Shown here one piece after another: positions 25,543 through 34,255 of a DNA stretch of 64,000 bases. The stretch is from Acidobacteriota bacterium (lineage in GTDB: Bacteria; Actinomycetota; Acidimicrobiia; Acidimicrobiales; Microtrichaceae): NCBI GenBank assembly GCA_003577145.1, contig QEUP01000002.1, forward strand, positions 62,001-126,000, written 5' to 3'. Both the position numbers and the translations under genes were made by a program. The stretch's first letter is position 1. Each line of letters starts with the position of its first letter. The notes under the pieces are model-generated. The model saw only the letters and a list, made by a program, of their open reading frames with translations. It ran no database searches and was not told the origin of the DNA.

Positions 25543-27719
25543 TGCTGATCGTCTCCCGATGTGAGCCACAGCATCGACCACTCGTCCATCCGCACCCGGT
25601 GTCCCGGCGGTACGAACAGCGTCGTCGCCGGCGCCTCGATGACCGCCATCCCCTCGACCTCGTTGCCGGGTTGCAGCGCATCCATGTCGTAGAGCGGCGC
25701 CGGCCGCCAGCGCCTTCCGTGATAGACGTCGCGTTGCCCCTTGACCGCTCGGATCGTAGGGGTCGGGTCCTGGAGCGGGTGGCAGGTGAGCCTCGGCTTG
25801 ACCTTCGGGATGGTGACCGTCAGCCCGAGCTCGAGGATGTGATAGCCCGCCTGAGGGTGTTTGGCGACTTCGGCGTAGATGCGCTCGTAGAGCGCCTCGA
25901 AGGCAGCGATGAGCGCGTCCATGTCCGCGGCGCTGCCGATCCGCGGCACCGGTGAGGGCACTTCGAGGTCCTCCATCTGCCCGCCGTAGCGCACGTAGGC
26001 GAGGGGCTGGACGCTCGCCGCGGCCCAGTCGAGGCCCTCGCTCGACAAGTCGGCTCGAGCGCGCTCCTCGAGCTCGTCCCAGCCGAGGTTGACCAGTTCA
26101 CCCATGCCGACCTTCCAGTCGTCGTCGGCTCCGTCGGGCACGATGATCCCGCTGGACTTCTGGTAGCGATGGGTGAGATCGACGGCGGCCGCGCCGAACG
26201 CCGAGAAGCCGGCGGCTGATGGCAGTGTCGCCACACCCCTGAACGGCAGGCCGGACGAATAGCCGGCCATGAGCAGCGGTCCTGCGCCCCCGTAGGCGAG
26301 CAGGCTGTAGTCCGCGGCGGAGAACCCCCGCGTGCCGAGGACGGTACGGATGTGCTCGCGCAAAGAGCTCGTCACGAGATCGAGCACACCTTCGGCCAGG
26401 TAATGGACGTCGACGCCGAGCGGGTCGGCACACTTCTCGCGCAGAGCCTTCAATGCCATCGACGTGTTCAGCTCGACCTTGCCACCGAGGTAGTTGTGCG
26501 GGTTCAACAGACCGGTGACCAGCGCGCAGTCCATGACCGTGGGTGTCTCGTTGCCGAGGTCGTAGCAAACCGGACCCGGTTCGGCCCCGGCACTACCCGG
26601 TCCCAGGGTGATCCGTTGCGTGAGGGGGTCGATGCTCACGTACATGCCCATGCCGGCGCCCACGGTGTCCATCACCAACGTCGGAAGGTTGAACAGCCTG
26701 CGGGTGACGGTGACCTCGCGATCGAGCATGGGCTCGCCGCCCATGATGAGCCCGACATCGAAGCTGGTGCCCCCCATGTCGGCGCAGACCCAGTTGTCGA
26801 TGCCGGTCACCGACGACAGGTAGCGTGCGCCGAGCAGGCCTCCGATGGGGCCGCTGAAGGTGGACTCGTGGAGGCGCTGGTAACGGATGTCGGCCACGCC
26901 GCCATGGGAGAGAAGCACCTGCAGCGGATGACGGTAATCCCGGTTGCGCAACGCACCCTCGATTCCGAGCAGCTGCCGGCGGCACGGTTCCGCCGCCGCA
27001 GCGTGCAGCACGACGGTGTTGAGGCGACCCTGCTCGCGGATGATCGGAGCCAGTTCGTGGGAGAGGTGAAGCGTCACCGGTGGGTCACCGGCCCCGGCGA
27101 TCACCTCCCGCGCGAGCTCGGCGAGGCGTTCTTCGTGAGCGGGGTTGAGGTAGGAGAACATGAGGCAGACCGCGATCGCTTCGACGTCCTCGGCCAGCAA
27201 CTCAGCGACCGCGTTGCGCACCTCGTCCTCGTAGAGGGGGATGGCCTCGACTCCGAACATGTCGATGCGTCCGGTGACACCTTTGGTGAGCCGCCGGGAC
27301 ACGAGCGGGCGCGGACGGTGGTGGGCCACGTGGTGCAAGAGGTCGGCGACGCCGTAGCCGGCCCAGGTCTGGCGACTGCGTTGGTGCAAGAAGATGTCTT
27401 CCTCACCCCGGTGGGTGATTACGCCGACCCGCCGCCCGGTGCCTGTCAGCAGGGCGTTGAGCATGGAGGTCCCCGAGTAGACGCACGCCTCGACCCCGGC
27501 GATGGACACGTTCGTCGCCGGGTCTGTCGAAGCGCGCGGTCCGAAGGCATCGTCGAGTGCAGCGCAGAAGCCGGTCGCCTGGCTGTCGGGAGTGGTTGCC
27601 GCCTTGCCGATGGCGAAGCTGCCGGCGCGATCGACGACGATCACGTCGGTCATGGTGCCGCCCGCGTCGCAGGCGACTATCTGCGCGCCCTGTGGATCTA
27701 GCGAGGCATCCTTGCCCAC
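25539..27719 (-). CDS. acxA: acetone carboxylase beta subunit-like (hydantoinase A family)
   Basis: A 726-residue ATP-binding subunit of the hydantoinase A/acetone carboxylase beta family. It has the ASKHA phosphate loops CDAGGTMTDV (residues about 18-27) and CADMGGTSFDVG, plus VCLMFSYLNPAHEERLA and AYGGAGPLL. It would phosphorylate ketone and bicarbonate. GTG start. First gene of an acxA-acxB-acxC operon with overlapping stops and starts. Length is close to AcxA (about 717). Acetophenone carboxylase subunits are relatives, but that enzyme has five subunits. Confidence 0.88.
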   Translation of the reverse strand: MGKDASLDPQGAQIVACDAGGTMTDVIVVDRAGSFAIGKAATTPDSQATGFCAALDDAFGPRASTDPATNVSIAGVEACVYSGTSMLNALLTGTGRRVGVITHRGEEDIFLHQRSRQTWAGYGVADLLHHVAHHRPRPLVSRRLTKGVTGRIDMFGVEAIPLYEDEVRNAVAELLAEDVEAIAVCLMFSYLNPAHEERLAELAREVIAGAGDPPVTLHLSHELAPIIREQGRLNTVVLHAAAAEPCRRQLLGIEGALRNRDYRHPLQVLLSHGGVADIRYQRLHESTFSGPIGGLLGARYLSSVTGIDNWVCADMGGTSFDVGLIMGGEPMLDREVTVTRRLFNLPTLVMDTVGAGMGMYVSIDPLTQRITLGPGSAGAEPGPVCYDLGNETPTVMDCALVTGLLNPHNYLGGKVELNTSMALKALREKCADPLGVDVHYLAEGVLDLVTSSLREHIRTVLGTRGFSAADYSLLAYGGAGPLLMAGYSSGLPFRGVATLPSAAGFSAFGAAAVDLTHRYQKSSGIIVPDGADDDWKVGMGELVNLGWDELEERARADLSSEGLDWAAASVQPLAYVRYGGQMEDLEVPSPVPRIGSAADMDALIAAFEALYERIYAEVAKHPQAGYHILELGLTVTIPKVKPRLTCHPLQDPTPTIRAVKGQRDVYHGRRWRPAPLYDMDALQPGNEVEGMAVIEAPATTLFVPPGHRVRMDEWSMLWLTSGDDQQ

Positions 27720-27834
27720 GGCGGCACCTGCCGGTCCTCAACTCGACTGCGTGGCGCTCACCATACAGTGGGGGACGGCACGGCCACGAAGCTGGCCCCC
27801 TCCTCCCACACCGGCGGGAAGTAGCCCCTGCTGA

Positions 27835-28440
27835 TCAGGCGCTCGACAGCATGGGGTTCTTCAGATCGAAGTACCTGGCGTCTTTCATGGCTTCCTGGAA
27901 CACCTCCATGCCCGCTTGGGCATCGGGGTGCTCTCCGAGCGCTTTCTCACCCTGGCGTGCGGTGGCCTCGTCGGTGAAGTAGATCGCCTCGGTGAAATCG
28001 CCGTTGCCGGACCAGCACCGGATCGAGCCGATGAGCGCCGGGTGGAGCGACTTGAGGAGCGGTTCCATCGACTCCTCGAGTTCTTGCAGCTCCTCTCGTT
28101 GGGAGGTGCTGCCCTGGATCACCTGCACGAAGCCGGCGGTGTCCGATCCTCCCTCGAAGGCGACCTCGACGTCCTCGGTGTCCCGGAACGCCGGTGCCTC
28201 GGCGAAGCATGCCTCCGCTCTGGCCCACCAATCTCCCTGTTCGGGCCGTTCGCTGTTGGCGTGGGCATCCTGGGCCGACTCGAATCGCGCCAACAGGATG
28301 CCTTGGCCGTCTTCGGTCACCCCGGCGGTGGACCCAAGCCAGCCGGTTGCACCGGGGCTGAGCTTCTCGACCCACTCGTCCAGGAGCCCTGCGAGCCCGT
28401 CGGCGTCCGCGACGGGACCCTGTATCACTTGCACAAACAT
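27835..28440 (-). CDS. tandem antibiotic-biosynthesis-monooxygenase-like domains
   Basis: A 201-residue protein made of two similar dimeric alpha-beta-barrel domains. Both begin FVQVIQG (residues 2-8 and near 104), which shows an internal duplication. Such domains occur in ABM/stress-responsive proteins that bind small molecules or heme. No catalytic residues are evident. It stands alone between acxA and the DUF6544-like gene. Confidence 0.7.
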   Translation of the reverse strand: MFVQVIQGPVADADGLAGLLDEWVEKLSPGATGWLGSTAGVTEDGQGILLARFESAQDAHANSERPEQGDWWARAEACFAEAPAFRDTEDVEVAFEGGSDTAGFVQVIQGSTSQREELQELEESMEPLLKSLHPALIGSIRCWSGNGDFTEAIYFTDEATARQGEKALGEHPDAQAGMEVFQEAMKDARYFDLKNPMLSSA

Positions 28441-28633
28441 GTCTGATTCCCCCTTGTGATGCCTCTCCCCCGTCGGGGAATCCTAGCGTCGAGCGGTTCG
28501 AGTTGCTTGGCCGAGCGGGTCCTGTTGACGATGCCGGTGCCCGCAGCGGCTCACGTCCGTTCTCGGAGGGGCTCCACGAAGCGTGCGAGCATGGTCAGGC
28601 TCGTAGTGGAACGAGGACCGGTAGGCAGGTCGT

Positions 28634-29428
28634 ATGAGCTCGGCGTCAGCGTCTCGGACATGGGCGCAACTGGTTGCAGCTGTCGACGAGGTACCGGCGC
28701 GCTTCGTTCCTGCCACGACAGCTGATCTGCCGGAACCGGCTCAGCGGCTGCTCGACCACGCCCTGCCCGCAGGGGTACGCCTGAGCACGGCGACCGAGTT
28801 GAGGATGGAGGGAGAGATCAGGTTGGGCAGGAGGTGGATGCCGTTTCGTGCCGAACAGATCCTTCGCGCGGGTGCGGGGTTCGTCTGGAGACCTGTCGTC
28901 GGAGGACGGGTCATGCGCTTTGTCGGGGCCGACGAGCTCGGGCCGGACGGCGCAGGAATGGAGTTCCGGTTCCAAGGGATCGTTCCCGTGGCTCGGGCGT
29001 CGGGGCCTGACACGGCAAGAAGTGCGGCCGGCCGCCTGGCTGCCGAGACGGTCGCGTGGCTACCGCAGGCGCTCACCCCTCAGGTGGGGGCCCGTTGGAG
29101 CCCTCTCGACGACCGTCGTGCCGTGGTCACGCTGGAGGCCGGCAGCGAGACCGTTGACGTGGAGGTGCGCGTTGACGCCGAGGGGAGACTCGAGTCGCTG
29201 TGCCTGCAGCGCTGGAACGATGCGGCCAAACCTCCGGCGTTCGAGCCCTTCGGCGGTCGAGTCGAGGGCGAGCATCTGACCGAGGACGGTGTGCGGATCG
29301 CGGGGAGCGGATCGGTCGGCTGGGGCTGGGGCACCGCCGAAGCTGTTCGGGGGGTGTTCTTCCGCTACTCGGTCATCGCCGCCACTCCTCTGCCCGGCGT
29401 CCCCCGGCCGCCGTCCGCGAGCACCTGA
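28634..29428 (+). CDS. DUF6544/DUF6920-like protein
   Basis: A 264-residue soluble protein with LPEPAQRLLDHALPAG near residue 30, MEGEIRLGRRWMPFRAEQ, ETVAWLPQALTP and VTLEAGSETVDVEVRVD, a pattern I associate with the DUF6544/DUF6920 family of predicted lipid-binding-like beta proteins. Function unknown. The ATG at 28634 has a weak ribosome binding site. Confidence 0.6.
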   Translation: MSSASASRTWAQLVAAVDEVPARFVPATTADLPEPAQRLLDHALPAGVRLSTATELRMEGEIRLGRRWMPFRAEQILRAGAGFVWRPVVGGRVMRFVGADELGPDGAGMEFRFQGIVPVARASGPDTARSAAGRLAAETVAWLPQALTPQVGARWSPLDDRRAVVTLEAGSETVDVEVRVDAEGRLESLCLQRWNDAAKPPAFEPFGGRVEGEHLTEDGVRIAGSGSVGWGWGTAEAVRGVFFRYSVIAATPLPGVPRPPSAST

Positions 29429-29466
29429 CGGGCTTCGTGAGTGACCGTTGCTCCATCACCTCGTCG

Positions 29467-29488
29467 CAGTGAAACCCCTCACTGTTTT
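29467..29488 (+). terminator. intrinsic-type terminator
   Basis: CAGTGA, loop AACCCC, TCACTG then TTTT: a six-base-pair stem with U-run 39 bases after the DUF6544-like stop and before the third Asp-rich gene. Confidence 0.55.
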
Positions 29489-29548
29489 GAAACACAACCC
29501 CGCCGCTGCGCATCAGTTCGGCCGCAGCCAAGCATGGAGTTGAGAACG

Positions 29549-30043
29549 ATGAGTGACATGAGTGATTTCGGTGTCGAGCCGATCGGGTTCGACACGGACG
29601 CCAACGGCCTGGTCGACCTCGTGGAAGCCGATCTGGATTTCGACGGCTTGAACGAGTACGCCGCCGCCGACCTCGACCAGAACGGCACCGTGGACTTCTG
29701 GGGCGAGGACGTGGACAGCGATGGCATCAAGGATGTGGCCTTGGCCGACCTCGACGGTGACGGCTACGGCGAGGTGCTGCTGGCAGACGACAACGCCGAC
29801 GGCCTCGTCGACTACATCGGAGTCGACCTCGACGGTGACGGCGTCGATGACGTGTACTCCCAGGATGTCGATTACGACGGCACCTGGGACGACTACATGG
29901 AAGGCGCGCCGGTGACCGCTGACACGCCGGTGACCGCTGACGAGTCGACTGCATACTACGAGCTGGTGCCGGCAGACGAGCCCGTTGCGGCCGGCGCATG
30001 CGAAGGCCCCTTCGACGTCAAGGCGATCCTCGACTCGAAGTAG
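29549..30043 (+). CDS. Asp-rich DxDGDG-repeat protein (paralogue 3)
   Basis: A 164-residue acidic protein with repeated loops (DTDANGLVD, DLDFDGLNE, DVDSDGIKD, DLDGDGYGE, DLDGDGVDD, DVDYDGTWD). The central block around residues 65-110 is nearly the same as in the protein at 3967, including GDGVDDVYSQD. After it comes a tandem VTADTPVTADE and a unique tail. No signal peptide. I chose the ATG at 29549 (MSDMSDFG), which has GGAG nine bases upstream and matches the MSDFDSFD start of paralogue 1. Confidence 0.85.
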   Translation: MSDMSDFGVEPIGFDTDANGLVDLVEADLDFDGLNEYAAADLDQNGTVDFWGEDVDSDGIKDVALADLDGDGYGEVLLADDNADGLVDYIGVDLDGDGVDDVYSQDVDYDGTWDDYMEGAPVTADTPVTADESTAYYELVPADEPVAAGACEGPFDVKAILDSK

Positions 30044-30169
30044 CGGATGGCTCGGCTAGGGAGCGCTCGGTGAGTCCGGCCTTTGGCCCGTTCTCTCAGA
30101 GCGGGCGCTTCCCGGGCCGCGGGTCTTCGGTGATGTCTCCGGCGTGATCAGACCGCATCCTTGCGGCCC

Positions 30170-31372
30170 TCACACGCTCGGTTCGCGGGGCAATCCGAGT
30201 ACGCGCTCGGCGACGATGTTGCGTTGGATCTCGGCGGTGCCACCCCAGATGGTCGAGGAGCGGCTACCGAAGAACTGGGTGTGCCAGCGGGTGGGCTGAT
30301 AGCCGTCGTTGTCCCCGAAGGTGAGGGCATCCGCCCCGAGCACGTCCATGGCGAGCTCGCCGAACTCCCGGTCGTATTCGGACCACAGCATCTTGCTGAT
30401 CGATGCGGACGGACCGGGGTCGCCTCGGTCGACCAGCGACGCAAGGGTGCGCAAGCCACCGTAGCGGATGAGTTGCACATGCGTGTGGGCCCAGGCGAGG
30501 CGCTGTCGCAGGACTGGATCGTCGGCTTTGCCTTCGCGCTGCACGCGCTCGATCAGCCTGTGGAGCGCGGTCTCGAAGCGCAAGTACTGGGTGGCAGCCG
30601 AACCGCCTCTTTCGTTGCCGAGGGTGGTCTTGGATACCTTCCAGCCGTTGTCGAGCCCTCCGATTACGTTGAACAACGGCGCACGCGCACCGTCGAGGAA
30701 CGTCTCGGCGAAGTGAGCCTCTCCGCTGATCTGACGCAACGGCCGTAACTCGATGCCGTTGGTGGGCCGGAAGTCCTCATCACGCTGGAGGGGAACGAGA
30801 ACGTAGGAGATCCCGTCGTGCTTGGGGGCTTGCGGGTTGGTGCGCACGAGAGCGAAGAGCATGGTGGCGTCCCAGTACCAAGACGTCCACACCTTCTGAC
30901 CGCTGACCACCAACTCGTCGCCGTCCACGACTCCACGGGTCTGGACGTTGGCCAGGTCCGAGCCGGCGTCGGGTTCGGAGAACCCCTGGCAGTAGCGGTC
31001 GGTACCGTCGAGGATGCGGGGCAGGAAATGAGCCCTCTGCTCTTCGCTGCCGTGCACGATGACGGCCGGGCCGACCAGCGTCTCACCCATCCCCAGTCGC
31101 GGGCGAGTGACCTCGGCCCTCCGGAACTCGGCATCGACCGCGGCGGCTTCGAGCCCGGACAGGCCGCGACCCCCGACCTCTGTGGGCCAGTTGAGGCACA
31201 ACCAGCGGTGCTCGCGCACCAGGTCGACCCAGGCCCCCTTGGGTGCGAGGCCGCCCATGTCGACGAAGTCCAACCCGACTTCGGCGTACGCATCGAGCCA
31301 GGCGCGCGCCTCAGCAGCCACCGCCCGCGCCGAGGGCCCGAAGTCGAGATCGGGCACCTCGACCACGATCAC
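30170..31372 (-). CDS. acyl-CoA dehydrogenase
   Basis: A 400-residue FAD-dependent acyl-CoA dehydrogenase family protein. It has CQGFSEPDAGSDLAN (flavin loop), VSGQKVWTSW, ATQYLRFETALHRL and the C-terminal FGSRSSTIWGGTAEIQRN, typical of actinobacterial FadE proteins of side-chain or steroid catabolism. GTG start overlapping the enoyl-CoA hydratase stop as GTGA, so the two form an operon (hydratase first). The substrate cannot be assigned. Confidence 0.93.
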   Translation of the reverse strand: MIVVEVPDLDFGPSARAVAAEARAWLDAYAEVGLDFVDMGGLAPKGAWVDLVREHRWLCLNWPTEVGGRGLSGLEAAAVDAEFRRAEVTRPRLGMGETLVGPAVIVHGSEEQRAHFLPRILDGTDRYCQGFSEPDAGSDLANVQTRGVVDGDELVVSGQKVWTSWYWDATMLFALVRTNPQAPKHDGISYVLVPLQRDEDFRPTNGIELRPLRQISGEAHFAETFLDGARAPLFNVIGGLDNGWKVSKTTLGNERGGSAATQYLRFETALHRLIERVQREGKADDPVLRQRLAWAHTHVQLIRYGGLRTLASLVDRGDPGPSASISKMLWSEYDREFGELAMDVLGADALTFGDNDGYQPTRWHTQFFGSRSSTIWGGTAEIQRNIVAERVLGLPREPSV

Positions 31373-32205
31373 AGGTCCTCGGGATAGTCGCCGGTCTTGG
31401 CCAGCTTCCAGGTCGGGCTGCGCTTCTCGAGGAAGGCCATCACGCCTTCAGCAGCGTCGGGCTGTTGTCCGGTCCAGCCGAACAAGCGGTGCTGACGCCT
31501 GGTCGCAGCCGCCCGGTCGGGCTCGGCGAGGAACTCCCACAGCACCCTCTTGGTGATCGCGGCCGAGACCGGTGCGGTATTCGAGGCGATGTCGTGCGCC
31601 AGGTCGATGGCGACGCCCAGCACCTGATCCGGGGGCGTGCACCGATGTACCAGCCCCAGGTCGAACGCCTCCTGACCGCGGAGGATCCGCCCGGTCAACA
31701 GCAAGTCCATGGCCGCGGACGCGCCGATCAGCCTCGGGATCAGCCACAGCAGGTCTGCGTCGGGCATGACGCCGCGTCGGTTGAAGACGAAGCCCAGCTT
31801 GGCGTCCTCAGCAGCCACCCTCAGGTCCCACTCCATCGTCATGGTGAGGCCGGCACCCACGGCCGCACCGTTGATGGCGGCGATGATCGGCGTGTTGAGC
31901 TGGGACGGCGGCCGGGCCCGCATGACGGCGGCGGCATCCTCACTGGTGCCGATGGCATCAGACTCACCCGAGAAGGTCTTGCCACCGCCGCCGAGGTCAG
32001 CACCGGCACAGAAGGCCTTACCTGAGCCGGTGACAACTATCGCCCGGCACGCGTCGGCGTCGAGCACTCCGAAGGCCCGCGCCAGTTCCGCCGACATGGT
32101 CCAGGTCCAGGCGTTCATCCGATCGGGTCGGTTGAGGGTGATCTGTGCCACCGCCCCGTCGCGCTCGACGATTACCTGCTCGAACTCACCAATCTCATCC
32201 GCCAT
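31369..32205 (-). CDS. enoyl-CoA hydratase/isomerase
   Basis: A 278-residue crotonase-superfamily protein. ITLNRPDRMNAWTW and GSGKAFCAGADLGGGG form the CoA-binding and first oxyanion-hole region; AAINGAAVGAGLTM gives the second. LGFVFNRRGVMPDA carries residues where hydratases have a catalytic Glu, but here the position reads FNRRG, so the exact reaction is uncertain. ATG at 32205 (MADEIGEF); the frame upstream runs into a dispersed repeat. Operon with the following acyl-CoA dehydrogenase. Confidence 0.92.
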   Translation of the reverse strand: MADEIGEFEQVIVERDGAVAQITLNRPDRMNAWTWTMSAELARAFGVLDADACRAIVVTGSGKAFCAGADLGGGGKTFSGESDAIGTSEDAAAVMRARPPSQLNTPIIAAINGAAVGAGLTMTMEWDLRVAAEDAKLGFVFNRRGVMPDADLLWLIPRLIGASAAMDLLLTGRILRGQEAFDLGLVHRCTPPDQVLGVAIDLAHDIASNTAPVSAAITKRVLWEFLAEPDRAAATRRQHRLFGWTGQQPDAAEGVMAFLEKRSPTWKLAKTGDYPEDL

Positions 32206-32248
32206 GGGCCACGGTATAGCAGGCAGCGGGACCATGTGCCCCCTTCCC

Positions 32249-32295
32249 TTCTTGGCAGCGTTTCCTGCGCATAGAGGGGGTATTGCTGCCAAGAA
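32249..32295. repeat. second dispersed inverted repeat, copy A
   Basis: Perfect 11-bp arms TTCTTGGCAGC / GCTGCCAAGAA enclose a 25-bp centre (with GCGCATAGAGG). An equally spaced copy is at 34052-34098. The two copies flank the lipoprotein hydrolase gene in the same orientation. Confidence 0.85.
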
Positions 32296-32330
32296 GCGGG
32301 GGGACGCCGCCTGGTGAGCCCGGCCCGGCC

Positions 32331-33917
32331 TCAGCTCGGGATCGGCGCCGCTTCCGCCTCCTCGATCAGGGCCTGAGCGGCGTCTTCGAGGAGATACCCC
32401 GCGGCCAAGGCCGTCTCGGCAGCCTCGGTGACAGCATCCACATAGTCCTCGTGGGTGGGGTACAGCGATGCCAGCTTCTCTTCATCGAAGGGGATGGTTG
32501 AGCCGAAGAGCATGCAGATGGCCCCACCGTCGGACGTGTTGTCGCCGGTGAGTGTGGCGATCGGGGCATCAACGGCCGGCGAGCGCACGCCGCCGAGTGC
32601 GTTGCCGTTCTCATCTCTGGCGATCTCGCGGTCGTCGATAACCTCGAGGGGAGGAGCCTCCGCGGGCGCCTCGCCGTCGACGATCCAGGTGCGCAGATCG
32701 TCGATCGCCTTGCTCACGACCTCGGTCTGCGGTCCCTGGTTGAGTTGTCCGCAGAGCGAGTCGAAGTCGATGTCGGCGGTGTCGTTCCACATCCGACCCG
32801 ATTCGAATCCGTAGTCGATGGTCGCCTGGTCTGCGTGGGCGGTTCCGGCCACCTCCCATGTGCGGATCATGTCGGTGTCGGGCTGACGGGCGAGGTATGA
32901 CCGTAGCGTGAAGAGGTCCGTCTCCGTCTGGAACTGGAAGACAGGATCTTCGAGATCGGTGCGAATGAACGCCGCGTCGGCGTTGACCGGGACGGCGCCC
33001 TCGCCCAAGGTCCCACCGGTGCCGCTGCGGCTGTGGATGAAGAAGCCGTCGTAGATGTCAGCCAGAGGATGTATCGCGTTGACGTAGGTGACCATCATGA
33101 TCGCCGACTGCGACTCACCAGCGGCTATGACGGTCTCGACGTCGAATCCTTCGAGCGGGTCCGCGCCCTCGGGTCGGCGCAGTGCCTGGGCGGTCTGTGA
33201 GTAGATGTCGTAGGCGTAGTCGTCACCGGGGTGGTCCAGCGTCGCGTAGCGCTCGGGGTCCCATTCCTTCAACGACACGGTTTCGAAGCCCGGTATGGGG
33301 ATCTGGAAGCCACCACCTTCGACGCCGACCTCCTGGGCGGAGACCCCCACGTACGCGTAGCCGTTGTCGAGGAGCATGTCGTGGGCGAACCCGAAGTCGG
33401 GATCGGCGTCCATCCCCGCGCTCACGTTGAGCCATTCCACGAGGACCGTACCGTTGAAGTCCTCGGGGTTGCTCGGCTTCCGCACGACGAAGCGCGTGAC
33501 ATACGGCGCGGTGGTCGACGGAGCGGCGGTCCAGTCGCCGTCGCCCCCCCATGTGCCTTCGCCGGCGTAGGCGCTGGCGGTGCCCTCGATGAAGTACTCC
33601 TCTTCGACGTAGTCGTACTCCTCGGCGAGGCGTGTCGGCATCGGGTTGAACGGCATGTCGTACTCCCCACCTGTCACCGGCCCGGTGATCGTCGGGACGG
33701 CGACGGCTTCACCGCGGACCTCCCCGGCCGTCTCGCCGCCTGTCTCCTCGACCGATGGGTTGCTGTTGGTGTCGCCGCTGTCCTGGTCGTCGGCTCCGCC
33801 GTCCGTCGACGAGCAGGCTGCGGTGAAGAGCGCGACCGCCAGCATCGGGGCGGCCACCCGGAACAGCAACCGCCGAAAGGTGGCAGCCGATGCGGAACGT
33901 CCACCACGAATGCTCAC
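32331..33917 (-). CDS. secreted lipoprotein, alpha/beta hydrolase domain
   Basis: A 528-residue predicted lipoprotein. The N-terminus has an Arg-rich region, a hydrophobic stretch and the lipobox FTAAC (Cys35), then a Ser/Asp/Thr-rich linker. The rest fits the large alpha/beta-hydrolase domain family (Abhydrolase_10 type): VEWLNVSAGMDADPD, a nucleophile in AAGESQSAIMM, and a candidate His in VAGTAHADQ. I chose the GTG at 33917, with GGGGGATC upstream, over the ATG at 33941. It is probably an extracellular esterase. Confidence 0.82.
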   Translation of the reverse strand: MSIRGGRSASAATFRRLLFRVAAPMLAVALFTAACSSTDGGADDQDSGDTNSNPSVEETGGETAGEVRGEAVAVPTITGPVTGGEYDMPFNPMPTRLAEEYDYVEEEYFIEGTASAYAGEGTWGGDGDWTAAPSTTAPYVTRFVVRKPSNPEDFNGTVLVEWLNVSAGMDADPDFGFAHDMLLDNGYAYVGVSAQEVGVEGGGFQIPIPGFETVSLKEWDPERYATLDHPGDDYAYDIYSQTAQALRRPEGADPLEGFDVETVIAAGESQSAIMMVTYVNAIHPLADIYDGFFIHSRSGTGGTLGEGAVPVNADAAFIRTDLEDPVFQFQTETDLFTLRSYLARQPDTDMIRTWEVAGTAHADQATIDYGFESGRMWNDTADIDFDSLCGQLNQGPQTEVVSKAIDDLRTWIVDGEAPAEAPPLEVIDDREIARDENGNALGGVRSPAVDAPIATLTGDNTSDGGAICMLFGSTIPFDEEKLASLYPTHEDYVDAVTEAAETALAAGYLLEDAAQALIEEAEAAPIPS

Positions 33918-34255
33918 CTTGATCCCCCCACTGTCGATCACCCTTCGATGGCCGTAATCAGAACCGCTGGGCCCGGTGCTGTCAACCGCGCTGGGGTGGT
34001 GTTCGTCGCCTGGCCAAGGCGTCCGAGATCACAACGGGCCTCTGCCCCTCGTTCTCGGCAGCGTTTCCCGCGCATAGGAGGGGTATTGCTGCCAAGAAGC
34101 GGGGGTGGGCAACATGGATGTGCGGCGCGGCGCGGTGAGGACCGCTGGGGGGCTCCACTTGCAATCACGGGCGATCCCGGCGAATCTCGCTGGATGCGAG
34201 GCTCACTATTCCTTTCGACACCTTCCGGTGACCACCTGTCGAGGAGAACGCTGCC
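33918..34255. other. 338-bp divergent intergenic region
   Basis: It separates the lipoprotein hydrolase (minus) from the orphan molybdopterin subunit (plus). It contains the second copy of the GCTGCCAAG repeat at 34052-34098 and GAGGAG before the ATG at 34256. Nothing else is recognised. Confidence 0.5.
34052..34098. repeat. second dispersed inverted repeat, copy B
   Basis: Same length, spacing and centre as the element at 32249-32295, with one mismatch in the left arm (TTCTCGGCAGC). Sequence identity continues a few bases past the right arm (GCGGGG). Confidence 0.85.

Noticed and set aside
22751-27719. acxABC as acetophenone carboxylase
   Set aside because: That enzyme has five subunits; only three genes in acetone-carboxylase order are present, so the aromatic ketone substrate is unsupported.
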